DNA from: Coffea arabica | Lineage: Eukaryota; Streptophyta; Magnoliopsida; Gentianales; Rubiaceae | Reading direction: 5' to 3' | DNA: 64,000 nucleotides | Assembly: GCF_036785885.1 (NCBI RefSeq) | Contig: NC_092326.1 | Location: 43,176,287-43,240,286 of the forward strand | Part shown: positions 37,133-50,102 of the stretch, piece by piece | Position numbering within the stretch: the stretch's first letter is position 1 | Layout: every line of letters starts with the position of its first letter | Made by a program: the position numbers and the translations under genes | Notes under the pieces: generated by a model | What the model was told of the DNA's origin: nothing | Seen by the model: the letters and a program-made list of their open reading frames with translations, nothing else | Databases searched by the model: none

Positions 37133-38936
37133 ATATCAAGCAGCAGAGAATTTCTTCTGTTGCAATCGGACAGACCTCATTATGGAAGCTAGGCTGTGGT
37201 CTTTCACATCTCAGTGGCCGTGAGGAGCATATTAAGGGGAGAACCTGTCAATTAGACATTCTGACCATACACAAAGTTATAGTATCGAGATGGTTGTAGA
37301 TTTGTAAGTAGGAGAGATAGAATGTACACCAATGGGTAGATAAGAGGCATAAAAGTGCATGCTCATCCAAGAACTAATTTGTGCACGTGTTTGGAACTCT
37401 ACTTGATTTGGGATTTGTTCTTTTCTGCTAGGGCATTACAAATGGGTAGCAATATTGCTAGAGCAATAATTTTCTAAATGTGAAAACTAACCCTTACGAA
37501 GGTCAATCCATTTGTCCTTATTTATTATGATGAATAAATGAAACTTACTGAGGTTTCTCCATCTCCATTTCTCTCTCCATGGATAAACCTCCTCGTTGTA
37601 ATCCGTACAGATGCGCAAGCCAGCTCTTTGCTCCCAGCTTTGCCATCTTCCCCTCTTTATTTCTTGCCGATGTAGACCGCATCAGTACCTCCACTCTCCT
37701 ACCTGCTTGATATGATTTTGCCATTCACCTTCCGTCAAATCTCCCCCTCTAAATTGAAGATTCAGGCAAAGCTGCTAGGATTCACAGATCCATGCGTCTC
37801 ATATCCCCATTATTACTCTATTTTATCCACCTCTGTTTTGATGCCCTCCACAGTAGCTACACCTTTTAAAAACCCTCTCGCAACATCATTTTAGTGCCTC
37901 ACAACCAAACCACAATTTGTATAACTCTTTTGGCACAAATAATTGAACATCGGAGTTAATGATTTTGATGTTTGTAAATGAGTGTTTAGTTATGTTGGAA
38001 GTCCTCAGTGGTGTTGGCTGGAGAGGTTACATTTGGCTTCCTCTTCCTGATTTTATGAACAAAATTGATGGACATTTAAGCAAACAAAGGTTATTATTCC
38101 CCGGTTTCTTGATATAATGCTGATAAGCCCCATGCATGTTTTTTGACTACAATGTTATATTCATATTTGTTGTAATATTTTCTTTTCTATTCCTAAGTGG
38201 AAACGCAAAAATGACCCTGATGTTACAGTGGGTTGTCTTCATTGATTTTACGCTGCAAATTGGGTTGAGGGAGATTCGGTTTAAGTGGCTGTGGGGTTCT
38301 TGAATGCAGTTAAACTATTAGTCAAATTCCTCTTTAATTTCGTGTGATTTGGACACACATTTCCTTTATACCAAGTAGAGGTTGTAAAATGGACGAAATG
38401 AGACTAAGTTTGAACCATTGTCATGGACTCATGGATAAGGAAATGTAAACCACAACGATGTAGTTAAAGGTAACAAGCAAGGGAGAGAAAATTTGACAGC
38501 TGAAAGCCAAAGCCTTAGAGTGCGAATATTTTGAGCCGTTGTTCGCAACTTCGGAAGCTTGTCTCTCCGAGGCTAAGCTAATTAAGTAATTTTCCAAAAT
38601 TTATTTCCGTTGCGACTTGCGAGCCGCCGAGTCAATAGCGTTAAAATAATAATAATAATAATAATAAATCCTGGAGTGCCACAACGGCTAGTTTTCAACT
38701 CTGGGGCTCTCGTTGCAGTTTCTAATTGTAAGGGGGAGTTCAGATTTGGATACGCATATGAACCTACTGGAGAAGAGGAGAGGAGGCCCATTTTTGGTTT
38801 TCTCGTTTAGCATTAATCCAACTATCAATTCGATCGATCTGAAGTGGAACGGATTAGATACAGCTTCCTGGAGTGGTTTGTTGGTTGTTGGTCAGTGATC
38901 AATCAACCTCTCTTTGTGACTTGAAAGGAGGACAGA
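37133..38936. other. Intergenic spacer, NHX 3' side to QWRF gene 5' side
   Basis: It holds the NHX 3' UTR and candidate poly(A) region (near 37290-37560), no recognisable exon, a (ATA)n microsatellite at about 38645-38667, and the QWRF gene leader. No TATA box is obvious. Short open frames show no known domain. Confidence 0.55.
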
Positions 38937-41900
38937 ATGGAAGAAACTTCAGATGCAACGACACAACGGCAGCATCCGGCAGCACCAGTCCCGCTTCCGC
39001 CACCGGCCCATCGTCGTGCCAAGTTGAGGGTGAGAGAGGTGAGCTCTAGGTTCATGTCTCCTCTGGTGGCTTTCAACGCCAACCCAACTCCCACTCCTAC
39101 CCCTACCCCGGCAGCGCCTGAATCCCAGCGTTCTAAATCTGTCAAGAGTCGGCAGCCCCAACAGCAATACGAGCTGGAACCCCGTTCAATAGATGAGAAC
39201 TGGGTTCCAGAGACCGCTAGGAGCTTAGACAGTAGCACTCCTCTGGCTCCAGGAGGAGGAGGACGAGGAGGATCAGCAGCACACGCACATCATCAGAGTG
39301 CTAAATCCTCTTCATCTGCACCCAGAAAGCAACAGCAACGGCAGCTGCAGCGAGTGAAGCCTCCTTATAAGGAGAACGATGCCAAGACAGAGTTGCAACA
39401 ACCAAGACTTGGTAGCGGAAGACCCGACACTCCAATCGTTGCTGGAGCAGACAGAGATAGGGATAGAGATAGAGATAGGATTGTTCCGTCCAGATATAGG
39501 CTCGCTTCCCAAAGCCTTCATCGCCCATCATCTGCCACCAATTACTGTGTGAATATGAATGGTGGTGGTGGTGCGCCAGTAACGGCCTCCGCTGCAGCTA
39601 AACTATTACGAGAGGCCACTTCAACTGACCACCCTCTAATTGATTCTTCCTCAAGTCGCACTGCCTTTGGCGTCCAGAGTAATACGAACAACCGGATGAT
39701 GCCTCCGGATTTGCGCTCTTCCATGCCGGAGGTAGATGTTCTTCCAACCGTGTCAACCAGGTGGCAGCATGTTGCTAGAAGCTTCAATAATCTACCTGTT
39801 GCCGAAATATGTGATAATGACTCCAACTCATTAAGGTCAACAACCTCTCCCTGTTGTCGTTCTCTGGTCAATTTGCCACAATCCAACAGTGAAAATCCAT
39901 CATCCTCCTCCTCCCCCTCAGCTTGTCTCAGTAAAGCTGGTGATCCAACAGCTTCCAAAACTCCCTCCAAAACCTCCTTGACGAATCAGGTGGCAACTCT
40001 TTGTCTGCCTTCACATCTGTCATCACTAAAACAGGGAGCAGCAGCGGATGCTAGAAAAGGAAAGAAACTATTTCATCACCAAGATGATGTAAAGCATGCT
40101 TTAAAGTTGCTGTACAACCATTACTTGCAGTGGCGTTTCGCTAATGCAAAATCAGAGGTCTCTATGCTCGCTCAAAAAAAGGAAGCAGAGGTTTGTATAT
40201 TTGACAATGACTAGAGTTTTCGTAGTAGCTTAAATGACTCTAGATTTGCTTATCTATTTAAGCTTTGCCAACAATCCTGCAAGTGAACTAACTTTGTGTC
40301 TAATGTTCAAATTGGAAACTGGCTTTGATGTCACTGTCTGATTGTTACTATATCTCGAAAATGGTGCAGCAGAATGTGTTCTGTCTTTGGCTTGTAATTT
40401 TACGTCTGGAAATTGTGTTGACCCTTTTTACCTCTCCAGTGCGCGTCATGGAGACCAATCATCTTTCTCTTTCTTTTTCATTTTTTAATTTCTGATCGAT
40501 TCTGTTTATAAGTTTTTTTGTCTATAAGTGAGAGTATTAACCCTTATCTATATTTCGCATGCTTCCCTCTTTGAGTTAACTGTTGCCTGATATTTGTTTC
40601 CAACATCCAACTGTCATTCAATCAGTCATCCTGCTTGTGGTTTTCTTTTGTGCAGGGGCAACTGTTTTGTCTTGGAAGCAAGATTTCGCAGATGCGTGAG
40701 GTGGTGAAGAATAGTCACATCGAACTTAATCGATGGCAAAGAATAAAAACTTTATTAACAACAGTTGAATCGCAGGTAAGGTTGCTAACTGAAATTTGTT
40801 TATGAAAACTTTCGAGCAAAATTTGTTTCCCCTCCAAATTTAGACCCTGTTGTGTTGAGAATACTGTTTCAATCTATAAAATTATCTTCAAGTTGTAAAG
40901 CTCTAGATAGATTTGACTTGTGATTTTCTTTGGAGCTACATGTCTTACTTAGTTCAAGAAAAGAATATTGTCATGAGATGACAAATCCTAAGGTTAACTT
41001 ACAGTTTGCAAATCCTTCATCATCTCATTTGGCCCTCATGAAGATTCATTTGTGAGAAACATGAATACACTCGAAGGACATTCCACCAAATACAAGCCTA
41101 TAATAGCACAACGTACGTGAGCTTGAAATCTTTGATATCACAAACTATAAAGTCCAAATAGCTCACGGTAGCTTAAGTGGAGGAATTGGCTATCACTTCT
41201 CTTTGAGTCTTTAAAAGCACACACTGGCCTTCGGTGTGGGGGAACCTTGGCCTGCAGATCGGAATTGTGCGTAAGCAACCCCAAGCCGCTTTAGGATAAG
41301 TTTCTAATATGAATATTGCCCAATGCCGCAGGTAAAAATTTCACAGAGAGAGTAGCCAAATAACCATAAAAGATAGATGCATATAAAGTTTGGAGAGACT
41401 AAAATAACATTGATGCAGAAGTAAGGAAAAACATCTACAAGTAGATCTATCTTGTCTGCCGAATTTTATAGTTTCCACCACCAATTGATGATGTTTGCAG
41501 TTATCATCAAAAACTTCTGCAATGTACTGTGATTCATTCATTTTGTTTTGTGCAATTAAGACCACCTCATAATATTTAGACTACCAATCATACTGCTTCA
41601 AGTGATGCAGACAATTGAACATTATACTGATTGATGTGCATTAGGAATTTAGTCCCTTCAGTTGGCTTAACATGCAAGTCAGATGTGCATTTAGTGTTAT
41701 AGTGCCTCGAGATTTGCAAATTATCTGGTGTTTCAAGACACGGAAAGCTAGTAGCATGCCAGATTTAAGTTTCAGAGTTTCTAATCTTTGATGATTTTAC
41801 TTCTGGAACATGAAGTTATGAGCTACTACTTTGCAGTTGTGAGCAGAGACTTGAAATCATGAAGCAAAGAACTTTGTCTCTTTATCTTCATAAAGTGTTT

Positions 41901-43475
41901 GCCAGAGATACAAATGAATGAGTTCGTGGAAATAAATGTATTTAGCATTCTTGCCATGCTGTTCTTCCAGAATGAACATGCAATATGATTGAAAGACTTC
42001 AAACAGGAAAAATATTGGAACTCATGTTTAGTTTGGAAGTACCTGGAGAAAGGAAACATTTTGTTTGGGCACTATATTTCGTTAATTTATTGTGCTCTTC
42101 AACTCGCCTTCTTGTCTTCCGCGTTGAAGTGTCCAATCTTCTTCCTTCGGTCTCAATTTCAATATTTGTAATCCTCCATGTTCAGTTGATGTTTCAGAAA
42201 CAGGTTTATAGCTATGGGCCCAATAATCACTTTCCAACCACTCGAGTTATAATTGTTTCCTGAATACAGCCTAAAATTGCTCACCACATTCTATTTCAGA
42301 TGCCATATCTTGATGAATGGTCTACTGTGGCGGAGGATTACTCGCATTCTTTATCAGGTGTCACGGATGCTCTACTTAATTTGTCTCTCAGACTTCCAAT
42401 CAGTGGCGGAGTTAAGGTGCGATGTGCTGTTGCATATCCTTATAATTATAACATGTGACTGTAGTAATTGGTCACATTTATCAATTTGTGTAGCGAATCC
42501 CAGCATCAATGTGAATTGTGACCAAAACTTTAGCTGCAGGTTGACTTAACAGAGTTGAAGGAGATCTTGGACTCAGCTGTGAAGGTGATAGAATTGATTA
42601 CTTTCTGTATCCAAAGCTTCATGGTGAAGGTATGTGGAAGCAGCAAAATTTTTATTGTTATACAGGAAACAGTAAGTTTCCACTAAATGAAGGCCACAAA
42701 TGAATAAACTTGCACCATATACCCCGACATACTTCTATGGCCCACTTTCCCGTTCAGGGGAAAAAAACTGTTTCAAGAATATACGTGCTTGGGGCTGTGC
42801 AAACGCAAGCAAATTCCAGAGTTGAAAAACCATTTTCCTTCTCTTTTGTTTTTGACAGTATTTCGAAATTTCTCTCTCTCTCTCTCTGCATGAGACCCTT
42901 GACTTTCTTCCTGTACTCGTATATTTGGGCGCATGTAGGCGGAAGACATGGAAAGCTTAGTTTCTGAACTGGCTAGGATTATGGGTGGAGAAAGAGCCCA
43001 CACCCAGGAATGTGGAGATTCCATACTGAAGGCATATGCATCACAGGCATGTCTCAAAAGTTTTATGTTCTTCAATTAAATCCAATATTTTAGATGATTT
43101 CCAATATGCTTCTTTTGAGTCCCGTGGACATAACAATCCTTCATGAACTGCGTCACTAATCCTCAATTTATCTTAGATTTGGAGTAAGATAAGGAAAGAG
43201 TAAAATATAACAGCATTAAGGAGGCATGAAATGAAATAAAGCGCCCGGTTTAATGTAAAGCAATAAGCGAACAAGAGAAAGACATAATTAGTTGAATTTA
43301 GTTTGGTATTAGGGAAAAAAGTGAAGGAAAAAGTTAGTTTCAATAGGTGTATATGATTGTTGAACTTGCTATTCAACATTTTCAGGTCGAAGAGTGGAGC
43401 CTAAGAGGCCATCTTATTCAATTTCTTGGGCGTAAGAATCGGCAGCAGCAGAAAAACTCTTCACAATTCCCCTAA
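38937..43475 (+). CDS. QWRF-motif microtubule-associated protein (AUG8/EDE1/SCO3 family)
   Basis: Six exons: 38937-40190, 40656-40775, 42300-42416, 42540-42629, 42939-43046 and 43386-43475 (stop TAA). They give 592 residues, all junctions in phase 0. The N-terminal ~370 residues are low-complexity, rich in Ser, Pro, Gln and Arg, and include VREVSSRFMSP and a TPTPTPTP run; this is the disordered, basic microtubule-binding half. The motif QWRF is at 398-401 inside YNHYLQWRFANAKSE. The C-terminal exons form the conserved helical region (MPYLDEWSTVAEDYSHSLSG, RLPISGGVKVDL, SLRGHLIQ). Family members include augmin subunit 8 and EDE1, which act in microtubule nucleation on spindles, phragmoplasts and cortical arrays. 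Which paralogue this is cannot be settled by eye. The last intron is GC-AG. Confidence 0.93.
43047..43385 (+). other. GC-AG intron of the QWRF gene
   Basis: Exon 5 ends GCATCACAG and the intron begins GCATGT, a GC donor. It ends TTTTCAG before GTCGAAGAG. This keeps the conserved end VEEWSLRGHLIQ. The alternative GT three bases inside the intron shifts frame to an unrelated tail. Confidence 0.8.
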
Positions 43476-45249
43476 ACGCGAAGTGCGAATATTTATTGTG
43501 AAATCATTTTTATTCTTTCAATTAAGAAAACAAAATAATTCTCAGTTTGAAATTTATTTACTGATCCTACGCCAACACTGTATGATACTGCTATACCGAA
43601 TGCATATACCAGTTTGTTCGTTCTCTTAATTATCTTTTGTAGCACCTTGTTGAGCCGCTAGATTCGCTGAGCGTTAGTAAAATACCGAACAAGTATAATA
43701 TTGGATGTTATTTCGTATGCATACTAATATGAATTTTTTTCGAAGTACGTTTAAAAAAATCGTAAATACTAGCTGCAGAAATATAAGGCGTGCAAGATTA
43801 CACATCAATTTATAATGAATATAAATATATTTGAAAAGTACAAGTTTTTTTTTTTCATATATCCCTCTGAGCTGCAGCAATCATTTTGCCTTTAGCAGTC
43901 ATTTTTCTTTCCTCTTCTGCTTGATTCTCAATCCCCAACCATCCTACATTCTGATCTACATTATCTTCATAATCCTCTTCCTCCATCTCATGGTCCGAGT
44001 CCTTACCAGAAAATTCCCGAGCTAGCATCTGAATTGCAACCATTGTTATCTTCAGATTCATCATTTACACCTCCCTCTAAAACATAGTCATCATCATAAT
44101 CATCCTCCTCATAATCAGACCCATTTGTAGCCTAAAATTTCAGGAAAAGAAACCTCAATGTATAAATCAACACGCCTACCATAATCTAGATAATCTTCAT
44201 AATAAGAGTATAAGTCCTTATCATGCCAAAGCCTGCGAAATCCAAACTCTTTATCGCCGTAGGCCCTCGCTTCATTTTCAAGCATTCTATCCATCTCAAA
44301 CAAACTAATCCTAGTCACTTCTACATAATCAAACACACATATTTTCCCTCCCTCATAATGTGCATCAGGCCCATTTATACATTTTCTCCAAATATAGCAC
44401 CTCATGGTGATTTTAGTGCTACCATTTCCTATATTTTAAAAGGAATAATTCAAAGAGTTAAACGAGAGCACACATCACTATTCTGTATGTAAGAAAATGA
44501 AGACATATTGGTCAACGTCAAATTAATACTAAGGGTTTAATACTCCAACAAAAATCACTTATAAAATGATGATGGCAATGCAAAAAAAAAAATTGATATT
44601 TTAGCTACAGTTAACAAATATTGAAACATAAAAATGGGATACATAGTAGATTATACTCTGGATTAAAATAATTTTTGTAATTTTTAGGAGAATCCATTGT
44701 CCATTTGCTTTAACACTCCCAGATTTTTCAGATGATAAATGATATTTTGTTACTTCTAATTTCATCTTCAACTCAATATTGATGTGAAAATTACAAGAGG
44801 ACAGTCGTATTTACTTACCGTAATTTGGGGGTGGCTCATTATTCAATTCTTTGCTTCTGATAGACATATCGGTTCACGTTGTTTGAAAATCCCCACAATC
44901 TACCAAGTTTTTTCAAAATTTTGGAGCCAACTTGAATTTTTGCTGAAGTTCGATTCTTAGGTTTTCTGTTAGAGAGCGAAGAAAGAGAGACGAAACACAG
45001 ATACTATGTGCTGTTTTCTTGTTCTTTTATTTTTTAAATGACTCATGTGATGTTATTTAGTCCTTAGGTTTTTTTAATTACATTATTAGTCCTTAAACTT
45101 AGTATTAGAATGGTATTTGACATTTTTTTGACAATTTTTTATACAGTAGTGGCCAGACATATGGCTGACTTTTTTTGGTAGCAATTTGGGAAAAAATCGT
45201 CAAAGATACTAAATGTGCTCAAAATTTGAAAGTTAGGGTTTAGGGATTG
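43476..45249. other. Spacer between QWRF gene and retroelement-like repeats
   Basis: It contains the QWRF 3' UTR, a Mutator transposase fragment (listed separately), and AT-rich sequence. The stretch 45030-45110 (TTAGTCCTTAGG..., ATTAGTCCTTAAACTTAG) has words typical of MULE/MITE ends. Two telomere-type heptamers lie at 45233-45245, directly before repeat copy A. Confidence 0.5.
43855..44405 (-). pseudogene. Mutator-like (MuDR) transposase N-terminal fragment
   Basis: A minus-strand frame (44405-44115) contains GGKICVFDYVEVTRISLFEM, then DRMLE and YGDKEFGFRRLWHDKDL, resembling the plant-specific N-terminal domain of MULE transposases (GG..EYFDYVD.D..S..E...). After a stop it continues in other frames with acidic runs (SDYEEDDYDDDY; SDHEMEEEDYEDNVD) that match the acidic linker of such proteins. 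There is no DDE catalytic region or zinc finger nearby. It is a frameshifted relic, identified by eye only. Confidence 0.5.
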
Positions 45250-46936
45250 TGTGACGGCCCCACCTCCCCCTAAGGCGAACCAAAGGATTCGGCGGACAGC
45301 CTGTCCAACTCTCGCCGGGACTCAGTCGTACCTCAAACAAACCAAATTAAATCCACAGGAAAGAGTATAACAACAATCCAAAACTTAAAGCGAAACTTAT
45401 ATACATTTCTATCTCAAAAGGAATTACAAAATCAAATGTACGAAAGTTCTCAATTCTTCATACATCCAACCCTTGCCAAATGCTAGGGCGAGAACCATTA
45501 CAAAAGGATCAAAAGAACTAGACTAGACTAGTCTATACAGAGCTCTCGTCCTTGCTCACATCCCCTGTTAAGGAAAACAAAACTAACGGAATGAGTTAGA
45601 AGCTTAGTGAGGTTCCAAACACATAAACAAACAAACAGTTCAATACATTAACCATAGATAGCAAGTAATTCAAGAAACATGACAATATAAAGCGATAATA
45701 ACATTCATTAAAAAGATACGTGCTCACTTGGGGCCATTCATTCATTCAGTCATTCTTCTTTTATTTCCTTATTCCTCCAATCGTTTGAAAAATGCATTTG
45801 ATAAGTAAAACCCTTCTTTTACATTGACATTCGTTCATTCATTTCATTTTACCCCCTCTTGGACATTGGCCAGGCTCCACCAGACTACAAGGTAATACTC
45901 AAGTATACCAAACGTTCACCCAAGGTCACTAAATCGCTCGACCGAGTCCGCTTCTGACTTGAGTCGATCAGTAACGAAGGGCAAGGCCCAGTTCAGCCAA
46001 TAGGCTTACATTCATGCACATGTAATTATTCAATCATTAGAAATTTCACATTCATTTAGGTCGAGTGCGATAAAGTACATACTCGCCTAGAAAACTTGTT
46101 TGACAATCATAGAACGCATTTAACATGTTATCAATCATTCATAACAAGCCATATAATCAAGAAAACATAACGAACAAGAAACACTCACCTATTAAGGCGA
46201 AATAACGTCCAGAATATCTTTTTGGGTAACACTCTCAATCATCGATGAACCCTAAGGTTAATCAAGAAAAAATATTACAATTCCTTCAGCAAAAATTAGG
46301 TGAATCGAAGACAATTCAAATACTACTCGTACAAAGTATAAATATGATATTGGAAGTGAAAAGAGTACATTTAAATCAAAGGACATGAGTAAAATATTTG
46401 AAAAACTTATGCTCGCTCGTAAAACTTTGAAATATATATTTGAGTCGAAAAAATGAAGAAAACGTATTTCTATTAGCCATAAATTTCATTTTTCCAAGTG
46501 TACAAGTTTCGGCCAGATTCAAACTTATATACCTCGATAAACGAAGGCACAAATATTCTAGATGGTTCATATGAGATTCGCTCTCAAATCGTTACCTAAT
46601 TCTCGGGTGTAAATTTGGGCAGCACGTCCTTTGTATTTACCTATTTCCAGCCATTTATGATTTCATTATTTTCCTCAATCAATCCTAAAGTCATACACAA
46701 TATAAATTCATCACAACAACCGTTCAATAGGTTCAAAGTCATTCAAGTACAAGATTTAGTTAGGAAAATGACCGAAAATGAGCTTTAAGTTAAGAAACCA
46801 AAAAGGCAGATTCACCGCTACTTAGCGTATCGGACATAACCGAAACTACGCTTATTGGATTGAAGTGCAAGTTATACCGTTTCGAAGCTAAGACAGAGAG
46901 CTATAACTTTGATGAAGACTACTTAGTCCAGTTCTG
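45250..46936. repeat. Long retroelement-like repeat, copy A (about 1.7 kb)
   Basis: It starts TGTGACGGCCCCACCTCCCC followed by CTAAGGCG and GGATTCGGCGGA, and aligns collinearly with copy B through several blocks: AAGGAAAACAAA.CTAACGG, GGGCAGCA.G.CCTTTGT.TTTACCTA, and CTACGCTTATTGGATTGA. It stops at 46936, where copy B begins, so it is truncated or interrupted. No coding domain was found. The complement of its start (...GGTGGGGCCGTCACA) resembles an LTR 3' end, so an LTR on the minus strand is possible. Confidence 0.65.
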
Positions 46937-49900
46937 TGATGACCCCACCTCCCCCTAAGGCGTACCAAAGGGTTCGGCGGATCGCCTGCCCAACTCTCGC
47001 CAGGACTCACTCACAAGTTCACGCGACTCACGTACATACGCATCCATGAACAATAAATAACATCCACGATTCAAGCTTATAATATACATGGATAAGAAAC
47101 ATGGTACAAAGTCTCGATATACTCAAACTAGTTCAAAGCGTATACAATCCAAGTACAAAACAATCCATTCGAGGAATAGCTCGAGTACAAGTCAAAATTC
47201 AAAACAAAATCAAGAGCAACTAGACTACGCTAGCCTTTACACGTCTCACGCTTCGCTCGTACTCCTGTAAGGAAAACAAACTAACGGGGTGAGCCAAAGT
47301 TCAGTGAAGTTTCCAAATATCAAATTGGTCAACAAATCAAGTGATAATAAAGTAATAGTGAAATAGCGAGCAAACAAGTCAAATCAGGAAAATAGTACTT
47401 CAGCTAGCCAAGTAATATCAGGTTCACATTCACATGCAAGGATACAGTAATCCATATCACGGCTCCATTCCAGCTTGGTCAAGTGGTAGTTGACACTCCG
47501 CCAACTTTCAAGTCATAACAAGTCCAAAATAAAACTCCACTACACGCCAATCTCCGTCCACCAATCAACCCCCTTTCCCGGGCCCGCACGTCACACTAAA
47601 CATGGGTGGTAATACTCGAGTATACCGTTTAGTCGAGGAGATAACACTCCACTCGACATTACAAGTGACCCAGGGTTTGTTATCTAATCGACCAGGCCCT
47701 GGCCGGCTCGACTCGATTAACTAGCCACAGGGTTTCTGGAATTCCAAGCAAGATATATCTCAAGTACATGTAGAGCAAGTCAAGTGTAATCAATAGCAAG
47801 AACAAGTCATATTAGGGCAAGTGCGGTAAAGTATACCCTTGCCCTATCATTCATTTTCATGTAATCATACAAGTCAAGTAAGGAACACATGTATCAAGTA
47901 CAATTGAATATTTGGAAGCACTCACCAAAATATAGTGTTTCAAGTATTCACGTTCAATTATACTCCAGACTTGGAGTCCAGATCTGCGATAAAATCCAAT
48001 TTGAGAACTTTGAAACACGAGTAAGATTCGAAACTTAAACGTTCCGTTCATTAAGAATCAACCAATTGAAATTCATTTGAAAGACATTCGTGAAACACTT
48101 GCTCGCTTTTCAAATCGTAAGGTTTTGTAGCATATATACTTGGCAATATCACTTGAGTTGAAAGTACAAGGAAAACAAGTTTACATTGGCCCTTATGTCT
48201 TTTCCTCAAGGGTACAAGTTCGACTAGGTTTTACTATATAACCCTCGATTCAAGAGAACCAAAGTCCTAGATGGCTCAAGTACTAGTCGTCTCAACTCGA
48301 CCCAAGTCGCAAGGGTATTTCTATAGCCCTCAAACGTAAATTCGGGCAGCATGCCCTTTGTGTTTACCTAATTTTCAGCCATTTATAGCTTCATTTTTAC
48401 TCAATCCAACCCAACATTGTACACAAAACAAATTCATAACACAAATTCAGTTCAATAGCCATTCCATAGGCTCATAACAACACACGAACAAAGATTAAGC
48501 TAATATCAAGTGCGAAAATGCAATTACAAAAGACAGATTTGACGGGTTTTACGAAAATAACATATCCGAGGCTACGCTTATTGGATTGATACGCAGCTTA
48601 TACCATTTCGAAGCTAAGGCAAAGGCCTACAACTTTCATGAGATCACTTAGTCAAATTTTCAATGTAACCTGATCAAATCCCCAACTCACATAACCTGGT
48701 TTCAACTATTCGGCTAATCAACCGCACTGCACTCAAACGACCATATCTCAGTCTACCAAGGTCCATTTAAAGCGTTCTTGGTGGCGTTACAAAGCTAAGA
48801 CAAGGCACTGAAACTTTCATGTTTTAACAAATGACTAAATCCAAATGGATTATAGTGAATAAACTCAACCAAAAAGACTAAACTGTCCACGCGGAACTCT
48901 GGAAAGTGACCTAGATTAGCAAGGGTATTTTCATATTTTTACAAGCTACGTTACTCCGATTGAGCTGAAATTTTGTAGACAGATATAAAATACCATTATC
49001 TACAACTTTCATGTTTTAACCTAAGGCCAATTCGGCCTCTAACATGAGGTTACAAAACCGGGCAGAAAAAGGGGGGAAAATTTTCCAGAATCTGGAATTT
49101 TTTGGTCTTCAATGAAACTTTCTCAAATTTCTTATTCCAATCACTACCAAAGCCCCTTACATAAACTTATTTTCAACATATGCAACTATACAACAAGTGT
49201 AGACAGAAATTAATCAAACCCTAACTTGTTTATTTCATCCAATAATCATCACAACCACTTGCATATCTTGAAATCAAGCCAAAACTTAAGCTAAATAACA
49301 TCTTAACGCAAGATTTAAAAGATCAAGGACCATGATCAGATTTAATACCTCAAAGACAAGTTTGGATGAGTGATAATCCACCTCCTTTGAAAATTTCTAG
49401 TTCCTCTAGCTTCCCAACTCACAATTAACACTTTAATCAGTTTGGAAATTGATTTTCTCACTTGGTTTGGCTAAGATTCAAGAAGAAAGAAGTTTTCTTT
49501 TGCTCTCCCTTGCTTTCTCTCTTTTGGTCGGCCAGCAGCAGAAAACATGAAAAGGAAAGTGCAAAATTGGAAATAAGAAGGTTAGTTGCTCTCTTGGCCA
49601 AGAAACTCTAGGGTGGCGACACTTGTCGCCACCACCACCTTTCATTTTTCTCTTTCCTTTTCCTTGTTATTTTAGCCTCAATTTTCGGTCAAAGGCAGCT
49701 GACAATTAAGAAGATATTTTGCTCAAATATTAATGAGCTTGTATGGTAAGAAAGTGGTGGTCAAGTGGTGCGTTCAATCGGTAGTGCGCGGGACCGGCCG
49801 GTTCGCACCGTTTTTCTTAAAAACACACGTATTAGGGTTTTTACTTCCTATTCACCAACCTTATCTCATTTCTCCTAATCACATATTATTTCTCACTTAA

Positions 49901-50098
49901 AAGTCACTTTTAATCACCAAATTTGATCCTTGCTCCATACCGAAAATTCATCCAGCGAAAAATCGCGAAAACTCTAATTTGTCCCAATCTTGGAAACGAA
50001 AAGTGAAACCCTATTTTCTAGGTTCATCTGCACTTATTGTTGAACAATTGGATAGCAGGGCTTTAATAAATAATAATTTCAAATAAAAGGCATTTTTG
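46937..50098. repeat. Long retroelement-like repeat, copy B, ending at the telomeric array
   Basis: It begins TGTGATGACCCCACCTCCCC and is similar to copy A over its first ~1.7 kb (clearly diverged, with many substitutions and indels). It continues for another 1.4 kb with no partner in copy A and runs straight into TTTAGGG repeats at 50099-50103. No retroviral-type enzyme domain is visible. It may be a solo or truncated large LTR, or a subtelomeric repeat derived from one. Confidence 0.65.
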
Positions 50099-50102
50099 AG
50101 GG

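Noticed and set aside
38903..39970. Long antisense frames over the QWRF first exon
   Set aside because: Shadows of the real coding exon, caused by its repetitive CAG/CCT-rich codons.
45250..50098. A coding retrotransposon in the two long repeats
   Set aside because: No gag, protease, reverse transcriptase or integrase motif in any frame. Only LTR-like non-coding similarity is visible.
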